DNA of 64,000 bases from positions 97,087,176-97,151,175 of the forward strand of contig CM060963.1 in assembly GCA_030765045.1 (NCBI GenBank). The letters run 5' to 3'. Shown here piece by piece: positions 52,627 to 63,828 of the stretch (its first letter is position 1; the number at the start of each line of letters is the position of its first letter). The notes under the pieces were generated by a model, which saw only the letters and a list, made by a program, of their open reading frames with translations, was not told the DNA's origin and did not search any database. This stretch comes from Tenodera sinensis (lineage: Eukaryota > Arthropoda > Insecta > Mantodea > Mantidae). Both the position numbers and the translations under genes were made by a program.

Positions 52627-53021
52627 GTAACTGTTTTCTCTACGGGCACCAGTTTTACAATGTGGCAGTTACATCACCCGACTTAAACCCCCATTTTGCA
52701 AGGGGGACCACACCTATCGTTGGTCAACGGGTCCATCGGACCTAGCCAGGAGGACTAAATAGGTGGTATTTAGATCTACCGATCTTCCCCTCATGTGTCT
52801 CTGAAGGACGCTGTTGTGCTGTGATAGGCCAGCACATATGTAAATGACATTTCGTCCATTTTAGATGAAACAGTTATACTGCTGTGATTTGGTCCTCAGA
52901 GCCTCATCTGTTAAATGCAGGGTGCACCAAGGGCAGGATGAGGATGGGAATTGGGTAGGAGAGGCTATAGGAGGCGCATCACTACCCCTTACACCCCGGA
53001 GTGTCATAAGTGTCATAAGTT

Positions 53022-53498
53022 AAACTATCCAAATGATAAATTCAGGGATTTATGATATGAAACGCAAGGTGCAGTAGTTTGAAATCACTAAATTGCTACT
53101 AACGGAACATACAAATGAGCATTATCTAATTCAAACTTGTGAAACGTTAAGTACTTTGCACAAAAAGTATTTAACTTCTCCATATGTAGTTATAATGAGT
53201 ATATCAAAGGGACAATGGGTGTAAACAGTTTTGGAAGATTGAGGTTTAGCATGAAAGGGGAGTGAATGTTTTTGATGTGTTGAAAGATGGAACTGTGTTA
53301 GCACACCAATACATAATATCTAAAGTCAGAACTAAGAAGGATAACATTATTGCGGGAAAATACAGTAGCTTAGAGTTGGAGAACAGCAAATAGCTTCTAT
53401 TCCTATTCCTAATAGTTTCACATTGGAGTGCAGACAGTTAACTGATTGTGAACTGTTAATTACAACTTTTAGTATTAAAATATGTTGCTTTGTTTCAG
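53022..53498. other. Intron sequence before exon g
   Basis: Nothing recognised apart from the acceptor of exon g at its end. Confidence 0.4.
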
Positions 53499-53625
53499 GA
53501 TCACCTTTCAACCATGCTGCTCAGAAATAGATATTTCTATAGTTGATCGAGTTACAGCTTTACTTAATCCTCAGCCGCTGTGCAGAAGAAATACAAAATT
53601 CACTACAAGCCAGAAGGATACCATG
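53499..53625 (+). CDS. Atg2: Atg2 exon g
   Basis: Acceptor TGCTTTGTTTCAG before 53499; donor GTAAAG after 53625. The first base completes a serine with exon f. The translation reads ITFQPCCSEIDISIVDRVTA, then LLNPQPLCRRN and ends SQKDTM on a codon border. The strand pattern followed by D-SI-DR--ALLNPQP is a well conserved signature of Atg2 proteins and one of the reasons for naming the gene. The preceding intron carries more than 20 kb of insertions, yet the splice sites and phase are intact. Confidence 0.9.
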
Positions 53626-54929
53626 GTAAAGAGCATTTGTTTTATTGATGTTGATGAAAAATTTAGTGCCAAAGCATTTAAAGATTATAAGTTATTAACC
53701 ACCCTGTTTTTGATGCTTTAAGTTTAAAATCCTAAAGGAGGTAATAAAGTGTCAAATTTGGATCTTACTTTTAAGCATTGCAGTGCTTTGGCCTTAGTCC
53801 TATTGAAAAGCATCATTGTCTTTGGGGATCTGTCATTTTAAAGTCCAAAGCAACTATTTTAAGATCAACATCTTGCCATTTTAAATAGTCTCCATTCTAT
53901 TCCATTTGTCTTCTTTCAGAATTTCTGATACATAGCATTTTCATTACTTTAAAGCTTCCCTTGCACTGCATTTTGCCAGAGGTACGTTAATTTTTTGTAC
54001 ATAGTAGCTAAATATAATAAGAATTAATTTGAACTTTGTGTTATTTAGATAATTATGAGTTAGAACTAGCAGCATTATAAACTTCAAACATTTTTGGAAA
54101 ATTAAAAATAAAATGGAGTTTGTAAGTTTTTAAGTTAATTGTTGATTTAGCAGAAAAACTAAATAGTAACTTATGATCCCATATCCCCAAATCTATCATA
54201 GATATAATTTAATATTAAGAAGTCACACAATGTGCATTGATACAGCTACATTAATACAATATATTGAGACAGAATATGTGGTCATACCCTGAAAAGAAAG
54301 TATTTATGTAAATATTTATTGTAAATATAGTTTATTTTTCATGTTGGTAAGGATTTGTCAAGTACTGATAGTGCCACACCATTGTTAAAAATATTATTTG
54401 TTTAATAACGTCATTAATGTTTAGTAATATGTTCAAATTTAATATATATATATAATTACAATAATTATTTTAGATTTAATATTAGGATTGTTGGGAGGAT
54501 GGATTGAGATCGCTTCCTCAACATTTTGGGAACTATTTAACATGTAAGATGACGTCATAGGGGACGCTGTAAAAAAAAGTATACGCATACACGCATGAAT
54601 ACAGACGCGCTGTTAAGGAATGTGCTAGATTCAATGTCTTAGCTTCCTATTAACTGAAGAGTCAAGATATGTTTTTGAGATGTGTGAGTTAAGATGCTAA
54701 AAGTATAATTTAAAATGACAAGCAGTACGAAGAAACATTTGAGGAAGTCGGTCAGCATGCATAGAATGTTCACCTAAATAACACGTGGAAAAGGTGTAAA
54801 TAAAAGATTGTGAAAAAGTTTTATCCTGTGTCCACATTATTTCACCCTGTACCACGACCCGAGATAATGAAAGAGTCAAAAACTTAGCGCCATCACCTTT
54901 GCTTAATTGAAAAACCGCAACAACATATT
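53626..54929. other. Intron sequence, no recognised element
   Basis: AT-rich with no exon-like frame. Around 54470-54900 the sequence is less AT-rich and may be the terminal part of an unidentified element. Confidence 0.3.
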
Positions 54930-57065
54930 GCGTACAGCTTGTCCTGCTTGTTTATATTTGTTCCATCTATCGTCTTTCACTTCACTTTTGCTTTGGCTAT
55001 TTGTCCTTACAGCAAAACTTTCTTTAGGATGTTGTTCTCTTTTCACACACTTCCACGTGGTATCTTGTGCGTTGTTTCCTGCATAACGTGCATACTCATT
55101 CTTCGCCTGGCTCGTGGCATCTTTCATCCTCACATATCAAGTGATGGAAACCAAGTGCTACAAACATTGCTACAAGATGCTTTAGTTCATAGTTTGGGCC
55201 CTTCCATTCTTCATTTGGTCATTGTGTCGTGATGTAGAAATCTTCCTGTATTTCAGCTTTTTTCATTCAGTGTTCCTTCACTGTTTGCTCATATGCCTTT
55301 GTTGCCCATAACAGTATTTGTAGTTCAAGTTCTTCTACCCACATTGTCTCTCTGCACATTTCGTATGTCAATCTGGACAGTGAGTATTTCGATAGACACA
55401 GAATCTTCTTCATGAATGTTGCCTTCATTTTCTCTTGTTCTCTAAATTTCTTTTTGTCAGGTGCTCCCTTAGGTTATTATTGGTGCTAATTTTGCTTTGA
55501 ACAATTCCATTGCCGTCTTTAGTTATTTTGTTCAGGTGTTTGATGTCTTTCTCTGCGGGCACTACTTTGTTATTTATGTGCCTTGTAAATGTGGTTCCTT
55601 CTGTCTGTAGCTTTATACCCATGTATTTGAAGTTGTTTACCATTTTCAGTGGTTTATCCTGTAGCTCTATGGTGTCTCCTACCGCATGTCTTCTTCCTCT
55701 CCTGAAAGTCATCATTACAGTTTTTTCTCTGTTAAATACTAGTTCGTTGTTTTCTGCCCATTCTATTAGTCTTTTTATTGCCATCTGAAAGTTGTCTATT
55801 GATTTTGATGCCATTCCCATATCATCTGCAGAAATGTATGTTTTCACTCCCTCTGTCTATGTTGCCTTGATCACATCCATTGTCACCATGTTGTAAAGGT
55901 GTGGGCTATTGGGTCTGCTTGCAACAATCCTGTGCTTTGTGTTATCGGTTCCGATATTGTTACATTGTCGTCCACCAGCACTCTGTTGTTTGCCAAGATG
56001 TCTTGTTATTCTTGTTATTGGATTTTCTTCTCCGATTGTCTTTGCTAGTTTTTCTAGTAGTTTACTCCTGTTAATCATATTGTATGCCTTGGTGAAGTCC
56101 AGGAATACTGCATATAGTTTCTCTCCAGGTCTACTTAGTGCTTCTTCAATGTCTCTTTGTAGGCATTCAATGGCTTGTAATGTGGATATTTGTTCACGAA
56201 AGCTGAATTGTTCTTCTTGGAAAAGGTGGTCCGTCTTCTCCATCAACCTTCTTGTGACCAGTGTCATCATTACTTTTTATAGGGTGCATTCCATTGCTAT
56301 GCCCCTGAAGATGTTGTTGTCGCCTGCGTCTCCCCTTTGTATAGCATTTTTATCCCCACGCATCTCCATCTGTCGTTCCTTGCGATATGCACTTGTTAAA
56401 CCGCTCCATCCACACTTCCAGCATCATGGGTGATGCGCTTCTTAGCTGCTGATTGTATATTTTGTCTGGGCTGCATGCTTTTTTCTTCTTTAGGTTATTG
56501 TTTCTTTTACCTCTTCTTTTGTGAAACTCTCCTCCCATTCTCCTTTCTGTTGTTGCTGTCTCTTACGGATCTCATGTCTTTCCCTCTCAGTATCTGCTTG
56601 AAATTATTTACCCCTGCTTCTATGGGTATTTCTCTTGGGAACTTGGGGTTCTTTGTTTTTAAGATGTGGTGTGGGTTATTTTCTGCTTCTTCTATTTGTG
56701 GCTTTCTTTGCTCCTTGTAGTATTCGTTTTTCTTCCTTCATATTAATTCTTTATAAGTCTTCCTTCTTTTGGCGTATTGTTTTATCACGTCTTCCGTCTG
56801 TCACTCAAGCGCTTTATGCAGCATGTTTATTGCTTCCTTTCTTCCTCTATGACATTCTTCATCAAACCATGGCTTTGCTGTTGTATTCTTCCCTTTGCAG
56901 CTCTCTGCATATTGTTTTGCAACTCCTCTAATGCATTGTGTATTCTTCCTTCTCAAATCAATTCCCTTGCCCCTTTTATTGCTCCGTTGTTCCTTTCCAA
57001 CTCTGCTATGTCTGTTTCTCTCGATTTAACCTCTATCTCATTTTTTATGTAGTGTTTTTTATTCA
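54930..57065 (-). pseudogene. LINE-D: decayed non-LTR reverse transcriptase
   Basis: Minus strand, in order: a basic lysine-rich linker (57050 to about 56600); SPDKIYNQQLRSASPMMLEVW; QEEQFSFREQISTLQAIECL; KLYAVFLDFTKAYNMINRSKL (catalytic block A); ADDMGMASKSIDNFQMAIKRL (remnant of the YADD block); REKTVMMTFRRGRR; and VNNFKYMGIKLQTEGTTFTRHI. Further down, words such as CVKRE and a cysteine-histidine motif mark the C-terminus. The endonuclease was not found, and frames are broken throughout. The FRRGRR ... FKYLG layout suggests a lineage separate from LINE-A, B and C; clade not assigned. Confidence 0.8.
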
Positions 57066-57078
57066 TTTCCATCTTCTG

Positions 57079-57295
57079 CCAATTGAGGAGCTACTTGATT
57101 TAAGAAACAGTGACCCTTGGTTATGAAGAATGCAAAGGTGGCAGGGAGCAACTGGGACACTGTCCCACCCTCCATTATTGCACCCCACTCATGATGCCTG
57201 TGGTGGGCATAGGTGGGGGACACAGTGGCTAGGTGGTAGGCATCGCCCCAGAAAAGGCTGTAGCACTGCAGGATTAGTTTTTAGTTAGTTTAAAT
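57079..57295 (+). repeat. SINE-B fragment
   Basis: CAATTGAGGAGCTACTTGAT, TGTCCCACCCTCCA, CACTCATGATGCCTGTGGTG and the 3' GGGGGACACAGTGGCTAGG match SINE-B at 23759-24116 without the tRNA-like head. Diverged. Confidence 0.75.
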
Positions 57296-57568
57296 TGTCT
57301 GTAATTTTATGCTATAACTCTAGGTGTCACTGGAAGCTCTTAAAATTGATACATTTATTTTAAATTTGAATGAAAAACTACAGAAAACAAAGGCTTTAAG
57401 TTAAACATTTGTCCTTGTATGCATTTAAAGTAAAAACCAAGTAAGAGTATAAGCTCTGATGCTTATAAATAGTTTTATTTTACCATTTAGAAACATACAG
57501 TAAAATGGACAATATTTATTCTATTTATTAAACATATAATAAAAAAATATTTAAACATAAATTGTACC

Positions 57569-57890
57569 CGAGAGGTAGAATTGGAATTGAAAAATTCAAT
57601 GCTACAGCTGGGATTTGAACCACAGACCCTCCATTTACCAGGCAGATGCTCTACTGTGACAACCTACCAGAATGGTATTAAACTGGTTGGAGAATTCAGT
57701 GGTATTCTGGCAGGTTGTCACAGTAGCTTAATGGTTAGAGTACCTGCCTCGTAAGCGGTGGGTCTGTGGTTCAAATCCCAAGTTTGGCATTGAATTTTTC
57801 AATTCCAATTCTACCTCTCAAACATTGCCCACACATGGCTTGCGTGTTTAAAAACACCAACAGCAACTTTGTTGGCATAAATAAATAATA
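57569..57890. repeat. SINE-A inverted pair
   Basis: A minus head (57569-57690, reversed B box GGATTTGAACC at 57613) faces a plus copy (about 57700-57890) with A box TAGCTTAATGG, B box GGTTCAAATCC and the full tail. The two heads are near-perfect complements, giving a hairpin of roughly 100 bp per arm. Confidence 0.82.
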
Positions 57891-58847
57891 AATTGTACTT
57901 TTCTCTTTCATGTTATTTTAACCTGTAGTTATAAATAAATAGCTTTATTTGACCATTTAGAAAAATGTGGCAAAACAGACCACGCATTTCTATTTATTTA
58001 ACCACTAATAAAAATATTGAAAAGCTAAATAGTGCCGTGTTTATTTGAGTTTTTAGTAAAATAACACAAAATGAAAAGGGAATCAGCAGTCCTGGAATAA
58101 TTATGCAAATCTAGAATAATTTTAGTTTGTCATGGTTTTCATAACTTAGAATATTACTTTTTTAAAAAATAAAACATTCTCTCGTGTGTAGTTTTTGTTG
58201 AATTAAAATGAAAAAAGGCTTTCGCTGCTTTTAGAGTGTGAAAATGTACCACAACTTCATATAGTTTACACTAGGTTAGGCAACATGTGGCCTAAAACAT
58301 TTTTGCAGTGTAGTAACACGTGGAAATGTCACATTCAAACCAAAAGCACTAAATGTTAATGAAACAAACTTGTTTAAAAAATATGTGAGGAGAACAGCAA
58401 ATTTTGGTCTGCAGCCATTCTGTCTAGGTAATTTTTGACTTTATTGTTGCATATGTAAATTATCGTGCTATGAAGAGTATTCAGAACTTACCTTTGATTT
58501 CCTTCTGATCATATGTATATGCTATTGGACATGTCCAGTTTACAGTTTAAGTTCAGACACAATGTTTAATAACAATCACCTCTTTAACTGATATTTGCAA
58601 TCCTTTCCCTGAAAAAAAAAGCTGCTCAGTGCACAAAGTTATTCCTAACATGTAAGCCACTTAATCACATATTGCAGAAATTAGTAACATACTTCAAGCC
58701 CAAAATTTTGTTCTAGGAGTTCCCAAAAATTGCTTTTTAGAGCTGTGTACCTTGAGTACTGTTGTACTTTGAGATAAACTGAAGTAGTTATATTGTTTTT
58801 AGAAGATAAAATTGAAACATTAATTTTTCCTGTTCTGTTATTTACAG
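57891..58847. other. Intron sequence, no recognised element
   Basis: AT-rich. A doubled word (ATAAATAG(C/T)TTTATTT(G/T)ACCATTTAGAAA at about 57467 and 57937) points to a diverged direct duplication. No coding sequence seen. Confidence 0.35.
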
Positions 58848-58948
58848 AGTCATCAAGCATATTTTCATCAGGTGGTTGAGAACAGTACCTCATCTGACAG
58901 CAAGATTGATTTAAAAGCTTCTTGTTCGTTGCTTATAATCAAACTCAG
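58848..58948 (+). CDS. Atg2: Atg2 exon h
   Basis: Acceptor TGTTATTTACAG before 58848; donor GTCAGT after 58948. It starts on a codon border after exon g and reads SHQAYFHQVVENSTSSDS, then KIDLKASCSLLIIKL, ending with two bases of the arginine finished in exon i. A helix followed by a -DLK--CP-L---LRFP strand is the expected continuation in Atg2. Confidence 0.88.
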
Positions 58949-59766
58949 GTCAGTTCAGAACTTGTTTAATACACTGAACAATAACATAGCCCATCAAAAT
59001 GATGGTAGTGCTGTAATGTGATGTCATTTTATATGTACACCTTAAAACATTTAAATCTTAAAAAATATGAAGTTATAGTAAGTTGAACTCTCCTCCAAAT
59101 TTGCTAAGGCATTTCTTCTCATGTATTTGGCATTTGGTTGCTAACCATGCAGCCAACACAACTGCAGATGAACAAAATACATATAGAGTGGATATACAAA
59201 AGTATTAGATGAAACAAATGCAGAATACAGTTACAGTAGTTGTATTTTTATGAATATACTTAGTATATAAAACAAAAACATAGAAATTCATATTTACTGA
59301 AGAAGACTAATAGTTACGTCACCATCAGTCATAACAGCAGTGAGCAGAGGAGCTACAGAGGAAGAAAGAAAACAGCAGAATGCATTATAGGTAACTGGCT
59401 GTCTTATAGCGATTGAATTACAGCATTACAAGAAGTATGTAATAAAGAGTTGGCACTGACAGGAAAATACATGGGTAAGGTAGCATGCTCTAGAGCATGG
59501 GTGCACAAACAGCGCTCTTTAAGCGCTAACGCTCAGTACAAGCGGGCGAGCCACAATGACAGCTCGTAGAGCGCTGACTGTGTGATAGAGAAGGATGATG
59601 TAGGGCAAATTTAAAGCAGTAGTCTAGTGCAGTGGTGTCAATGTCACAGGCACTTTGGGGCTCAACTGTGCTATATGCAGCGGGCCAAACATGACGTAAT
59701 ACATATAAACACTAGAAGCTTTATCAATTGCTACCTGTTTACTTGCAAGTTGGTCACGTCCACGAA
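58949..59766. other. Intron sequence with possible hAT-like words
   Basis: Near 59498-59700, CATGGGTGCACAAACAGCGC and CAGTGGTGTCAATG followed by GCGGGCCAAACATGACG resemble hAT-type termini, but I cannot pair two ends or show an 8-bp duplication. Otherwise nothing recognised. Confidence 0.3.
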
Positions 59767-60020
59767 TACCGTATTTTATCGCATAAGGTCCCCCCTCGCA
59801 TATTTCTCTCCCCTATGATTTTTCATCACTAAAAATTATTTACCTATTAAACATCATATACTTCTCTCACCTGGCTCGTTCTTATTGGAGTGGTCTTCAA
59901 ATAACTTGATAATGGACAACAATCGATGCAGCAGTGCCTGTAACGGACAACAATGGATGCAGTGCTTGCCACAAAAATACTCGTATTGCCATTGTTACAA
60001 CGTATCGTAAAATTGAAATG

Positions 60021-60196
60021 TGAAGTTTCAAGTGTTTCTAAGTCAGTTTGTTAAGAAGAGTTTTAAAAAAACTGGTATTTGTTGTGCCGTTAATGGTTCT
60101 GACGACATGTGGAATAGTGAAAATGAAGATGCGTTATCTGAGCCAGATGTAAATGAAAATAGTGATGATAGTGACGAAAGTGAGACCACAGAATAG
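60021..60196 (+). pseudogene. Pogo/Tigger-type transposase C-terminus
   Basis: VFLSQFVKKSFKKTGICCAV, then NGSDDMWNSENED and an acidic tail ending SDESETTE and TAG at 60194-60196. SFKK-GI--A-DGSED is the usual end of pogo/Tigger and CENP-B-like DDE transposases. Most of the enzyme, including the catalytic acids, is missing. It links the terminal repeats of this element to a superfamily. Confidence 0.72.
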
Positions 60197-60311
60197 TCAG
60201 AGAAAAGAAACAATGAAACAATACATTGTAGGCCCAATGAAACCATGGTATGTATCCAGTTCATTCACAAATTACTTTATTCGTATATAACTTTTACATA
60301 CTCGTACTACT

Positions 60312-60530
60312 AGGCGGCCTGGGTTCGATCCCAGGGACCCGCATGTGGTATTCGTGGTGGACGAAGCAGTGTCAGGGCGGGTTTTCTCCGGGTACTCTGG
60401 TTTCCCCCGCCATCTCATTCCACCGGTGCTCCATCTTTATGTATCATCAGTGTCACCGCCCGCGGTGCCGTAGTAGTAAAAGCGGGCGTTAAACACTACA
60501 ACAACAATTAAACACTACAACAACAATACT
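60312..60530 (+). repeat. SINE-D copy
   Basis: GGTTCGATCCCAGGGACC at about 60322, CTCCGGGTACTCTGGTTTCC, CCGGTGCTCCATCTTTAT, ATCAGTGTCACCGCCCGC, and the 3' TTAAACACTACAACAACAA, which is partly doubled. It is GC-rich and better preserved than the copy at 35155. Confidence 0.8.
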
Positions 60531-60654
60531 CGTACTATATGGTTTCCCTTCCTTTCTGAATTACTAGAAGCACCACTCGCATATTTCCCTCCCCAGTGTT
60601 TTCAAGCAATTTTTTCGAGGAAAAAAGGGGAGAATTACGTGATAAAATACGGTA

Positions 60655-61339
60655 AAACCTTTCTTGGAATGCATACACCTTATGAATTTTTTTCGTTCAG
60701 AATTGCCTAGAAGGATACATAGCACAGATACAAATTGGATCTACAAAGGGGAACAGTACACCTCACGCGTAAATAGAAAACTACTTGACGTAGTTATTAA
60801 AGTTGATTAAAATAGTTGCAACCTTCTGATGATTAGGCTGAATTATATGTACTATTAAATCTACCCTAGCCCTTGGGTTAGCATTCTCAAACTGGAAAAT
60901 ACACCACTTACGCACTTACATGCCTCTTAAAGATAGATGTTTTCATTGTACGACTGTACATTCCCAGTATTGCCTTTTCCCTCGCGTTCCCTCACTCCGT
61001 GCAGAACCCTAGACTTAAGGTAGCAAACAAAACTGTGGCGTCCTCCTTAAAGTGCATTCATATCATGGCCGAGTAGTACACACTGTGCGATACCTCTCTT
61101 CTCTGTCCACTCGTAAACCAGAGCGCTGCCAGTACCTGTACTCCGCTGGCGAGCCTCGAGCCGGCTTCGGGAGTGGAAACCCTGTGCAGGCCTGTTCTAG
61201 AGGATCATTGGGACTTACAGGGAATTGGATATATGATGTATGTGATGAAGTTTTGGGTAATAGCCATAATAAACAACATTACATTCTCATGATGAGAGCA
61301 ATAGCAGTAATAGTAACCGTTTTTTTAGAGAGCACCATA
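60655..61339. other. Intron sequence, no recognised element
   Basis: A GC-richer patch at 61020-61210 starts a 159-aa open frame (61052-61531). That frame runs into a LINE-B fragment, so it is probably accidental. Confidence 0.3.
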
Positions 61340-61450
61340 TTTTTATGTTTTGGCGGTCACATCGCTCTCTCACAACCCCCAGAAGGTCTGGGGGAGCACA
61401 CCTGTCGTTGGTTTACGGGTCTCACCGACCTGACCGGGAGAGTTATCAAA
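61340..61450 (-). repeat. LINE-B-type 5' region fragment
   Basis: GGTCACATC, AACCCCCA, GGGGGAGCACACCTGTCGTTGG and ACGGGTC ... ACCGACCT match, in the same order, the 5' untranslated part of LINE-B at 52660-52745. Confidence 0.6.
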
Positions 61451-61605
61451 ATAAATTCACTGACCATATCCTCTGATTACCAATCAGAAGACGTATTACA
61501 TGCCATGACAGGTCAGCATGTTAGGGATTAAGGTTTTGTAGAAAAATTAGAGAAATGGAGAGGTTGGAAAAATAAAGACTCCCTAGCCCTCAGGAACCCT
61601 CTTGC

Positions 61606-61752
61606 TGTGATCTGCAAGAGGAAATGGATCGAGACCACCTTCAAATATGCCCGGCCACTTCTAGTGCCCCATCCATCATTGAAAAATATTGAAGAGCAAG
61701 AGGATTAATGACTTCATTGTCAGAAATCCAGCACTAGCTAACAACAACATTC
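61606..61752 (+). repeat. LINE-A 3' end fragment
   Basis: GTGATCTGCAAGAGGAAATG through GAGCAAGAGGATTAATGACT and CAGCACTAGCTAACAACAACA. It is a short 5'-truncated copy like those at 7839 and 20066. Confidence 0.78.
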
Positions 61753-61930
61753 TCATGATGATGATGACAATAACGATGACAATGACAATGAAGAACAATA
61801 AATATTGTTGTGCAATATGTAAATATCAAACCATGGCACTCCAAGGTATTCTTCCTGATTGCTCACATAATGTCTGCCTTTTGAAGTTTTCATACAAGAC
61901 CACTTGTCATTTCAATGCTGAAAGTTACCA

Positions 61931-62030
61931 CAATGAAGCCATTAGCATTCGTGCTTTCCAATACTTTTGAACTGTAGTTTCTTCTGATCTTAATGCTTCA
62001 CAGGTCTTCAAGTGGTCTTCATTCATTTCT
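61931..62030 (-). repeat. LINE-B 3' coding fragment
   Basis: AATGAAGCCATTAGCATTCG through CTTCACAGGTCTTCAAGTGG matches 42452-42555, i.e. the tail of the LINE-B frame, nearly base for base. Confidence 0.75.
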
Positions 62031-62214
62031 GCAACATTACTTACCACAATGTAAGACTGGTAAAAAGTCCTTATATTGAAGTCTGATTCCTTGGAATTCT
62101 CCCTGATCTGTTTAGAGAGCTGGTCATCATCCTCATTGAAGATTATTCTGGCATGTCCTTTAATCCATTGAAACTGGACTTATTGACTGACTTGTGAGTG
62201 TAACAACACTCTCC

Positions 62215-62420
62215 AGATTTTGCTTCACCCCTCATATTCCCCTGATATGGGACCCAGTGACTTCTACTTCTTTCCTTGGAAAGAACACACCAATGCGTGG
62301 CAGGCATTTCCAGAATGACGAGGTGATTTATGAGGTGCAACATTTCCTGAACAGCAAAAATGCTGACTTCTACAACCAAGGGTACCGTCAAGTCATTTGT
62401 TGGGAAAATGTTTTGCATTG
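62215..62420 (+). pseudogene. mariner transposase C-terminal fragment
   Basis: Words in two frames spell LLHPSYSPDMGPSDFYFF (the catalytic DD-region signature of mariner, with the last D) and RGRHFQNDEVIYEVQHFLNSK followed by ADFYNQGYRQV, then stop near 62420. A frameshift separates the two pieces. The end words TTTATGACTGCCCC near 62500 may be the terminus. The cut-and-paste enzyme is not functional. Confidence 0.8.
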
Positions 62421-62582
62421 AAGGGTGAATATGTGAAGAAGAATAATACCATCACGAGCTTCATTGCAGCTTCATTTTTTTGAGGTGATAATTAAAACTT
62501 TATGACTGCCCCTTGTAGGTAGCTTGTAGCTTGTATTTATATTTTTAATTACTATTGCATAGTTTGATGCATGTTCTTGCAG

Positions 62583-62766
62583 GTTTCCCACTCCAGATCT
62601 TCGGCCTATACATGACATGGATCGTCCTCCATGGTGGAAGCGTTCTGTTAGAAAAGATTTTTTGACATTTGAACTTCAGGATGGTACATTTCATTGTACA
62701 CTAAATAGTCAAGATCCATGTAGAAGATACGAAATACAGTGCAAAAGTATAACTGGATCATTTCAG
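62583..62766 (+). CDS. Atg2: Atg2 exon i (last visible exon)
   Basis: Acceptor GTTCTTGCAG before 62583; donor GTAATT after 62766. The first base completes an arginine with exon h. The translation reads FPTPDLRPIHDMDRPPWWKR, SVRKDFLTFELQDGTFHCTL and YEIQCKSITGSFQ, ending on a codon border. The RFP-PDLRP-HD--RPPWWKR-VR-D-L--E motif is the strongest Atg2 signature in the window. Later exons, including the WIPI-binding and C-terminal parts, must lie beyond the right edge. Confidence 0.94.
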
Positions 62767-63828
62767 GTAATTGGGTATATTATTCTTTGGAACCTTGTTT
62801 GTAAGTGTGTTATAATTTATGGTATTTATTAATCCTAATCACAGATCCATATATTTCTTGTCATACTTGTTTACCAGATCCAAAGCAGTCATTTGAAGCC
62901 TTCCATTGATGAATTACTAGCTTGTAGGCATGATTCCTGTCCTCAGCTCTCCATCATTGTTGCTGTGCTCTATCCAGCATAGTTGTGGTGCAGTGATGAG
63001 CAGTGTAGTAATGTTCATAAATCAGCATCATTTGGCTTTGTGCAGTAGTATGTTGCATTGGACAGTAATGAGGTATTCACTGCATCATTTGGAGACCTAT
63101 AACAGAATGGAAATTTTCTGACATTCTATTTTCATTAATAAAAAATGGAGTTATTAAGTGTAACAAAACTGATTAATTTTGAAGTTAGAAGTTGGAAACA
63201 GTAAAATGAAACAATAACTTGAAAGATTGTTGAGTAGTTTGTGACACTGACTTCACTTAAATTCAAATTCAGAACATGTTTTAAAAGCTATTACTTCCAC
63301 CCTCAGTCTTGGTCTGACTTACTGCATGCCTGCATTGTGTACGTGTACATTAGGGTGGTCCTTAATTTTAAATTTTAGAAATTAACATGTGACACTCCCT
63401 AGTTATGTTCCATTGAGGATAAAAGTAATTCAGAAAAAAAAATTAGAAAAATTGGTGAATAACAATACTGCCCCAGTGACCATCAATTTTGTAGAAATCA
63501 TGAAATATGTGACAAGACATCATATACACGAAACAATATTATCAATAAGAAGTGTGTATGAGGCAAAAATATACCACTTTTCAAGCTGTTCTGAAAGAAA
63601 TGGCGACCACTTAGTGTTTGACAATTCGGACCTGGGTTGGAGGACCTGCAAGTAAACAAACAATCGAAAGATTCATCAGATGTTCTTTCAGTTGCTAAGG
63701 AGGCTTTGTGTAGCCAACAAGCAAGAGTAGATTACAGAGAATTCTTAGAACTTGAGATATTTCTAGGTAATGCTCTGCCTCGTGGAATATGTTTCAGAGC
63801 TCCAGAAGCAATACATCATGCATGATGT
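62767..63828. other. Intron sequence, no recognised element
   Basis: A frame at 63389-63655 has a lysine-rich start but lacks splice borders in phase and shows no known domain. No repeat copy elsewhere in the window. Confidence 0.3.

Larger units (their letters stand above)
42429..53009 (-). mobile_element. LINE-B: full-length RNase H-bearing LINE, split by LTR elements
   Basis: Flanked by a 12-bp target duplication GTGTCATAAGTT (42417-42428 and 53010-53021). Removing LTR element 3 with its duplicated ATTA (46189-52448) and the solo LTR leaves about 3.9 kb. On the minus strand: a 5' untranslated part (53009 to about 52630), endonuclease start (52626-52449, LRILQWNAGGMSQSKKLEL), endonuclease remainder (46188 to about 45640), linker, reverse transcriptase (about 45270-44000), RNase H (about 43800-43330) and a tail with a CVPC motif ending ASLPDARH at 42434. 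Several frameshifts and stops make it inactive. It is related to, but distinct from, LINE-A. Confidence 0.9.
59769..60652 (+). mobile_element. Pogo/CENP-B-type DNA transposon, internally deleted
   Basis: The left end CCGTATTTTATCGCATAA and the right end, inverted, CCGTATTTTATCACGTAA are each flanked by TA (59767-59768 and 60653-60654). A second pair of related words, CTCGCATATTTCTCTCCCC and CTCGCATATTTCCCTCCCC, also lies near the two ends, in direct orientation. A transposase C-terminal remnant (60021-60196) lies inside, and a SINE-D copy inserted at 60312-60530. Confidence 0.78.

Noticed and set aside
61052..61531. 159-codon plus frame as a possible gene
   Set aside because: It runs into a LINE-B 5' fragment, has no known domain and no splice signals in the Atg2 phase.
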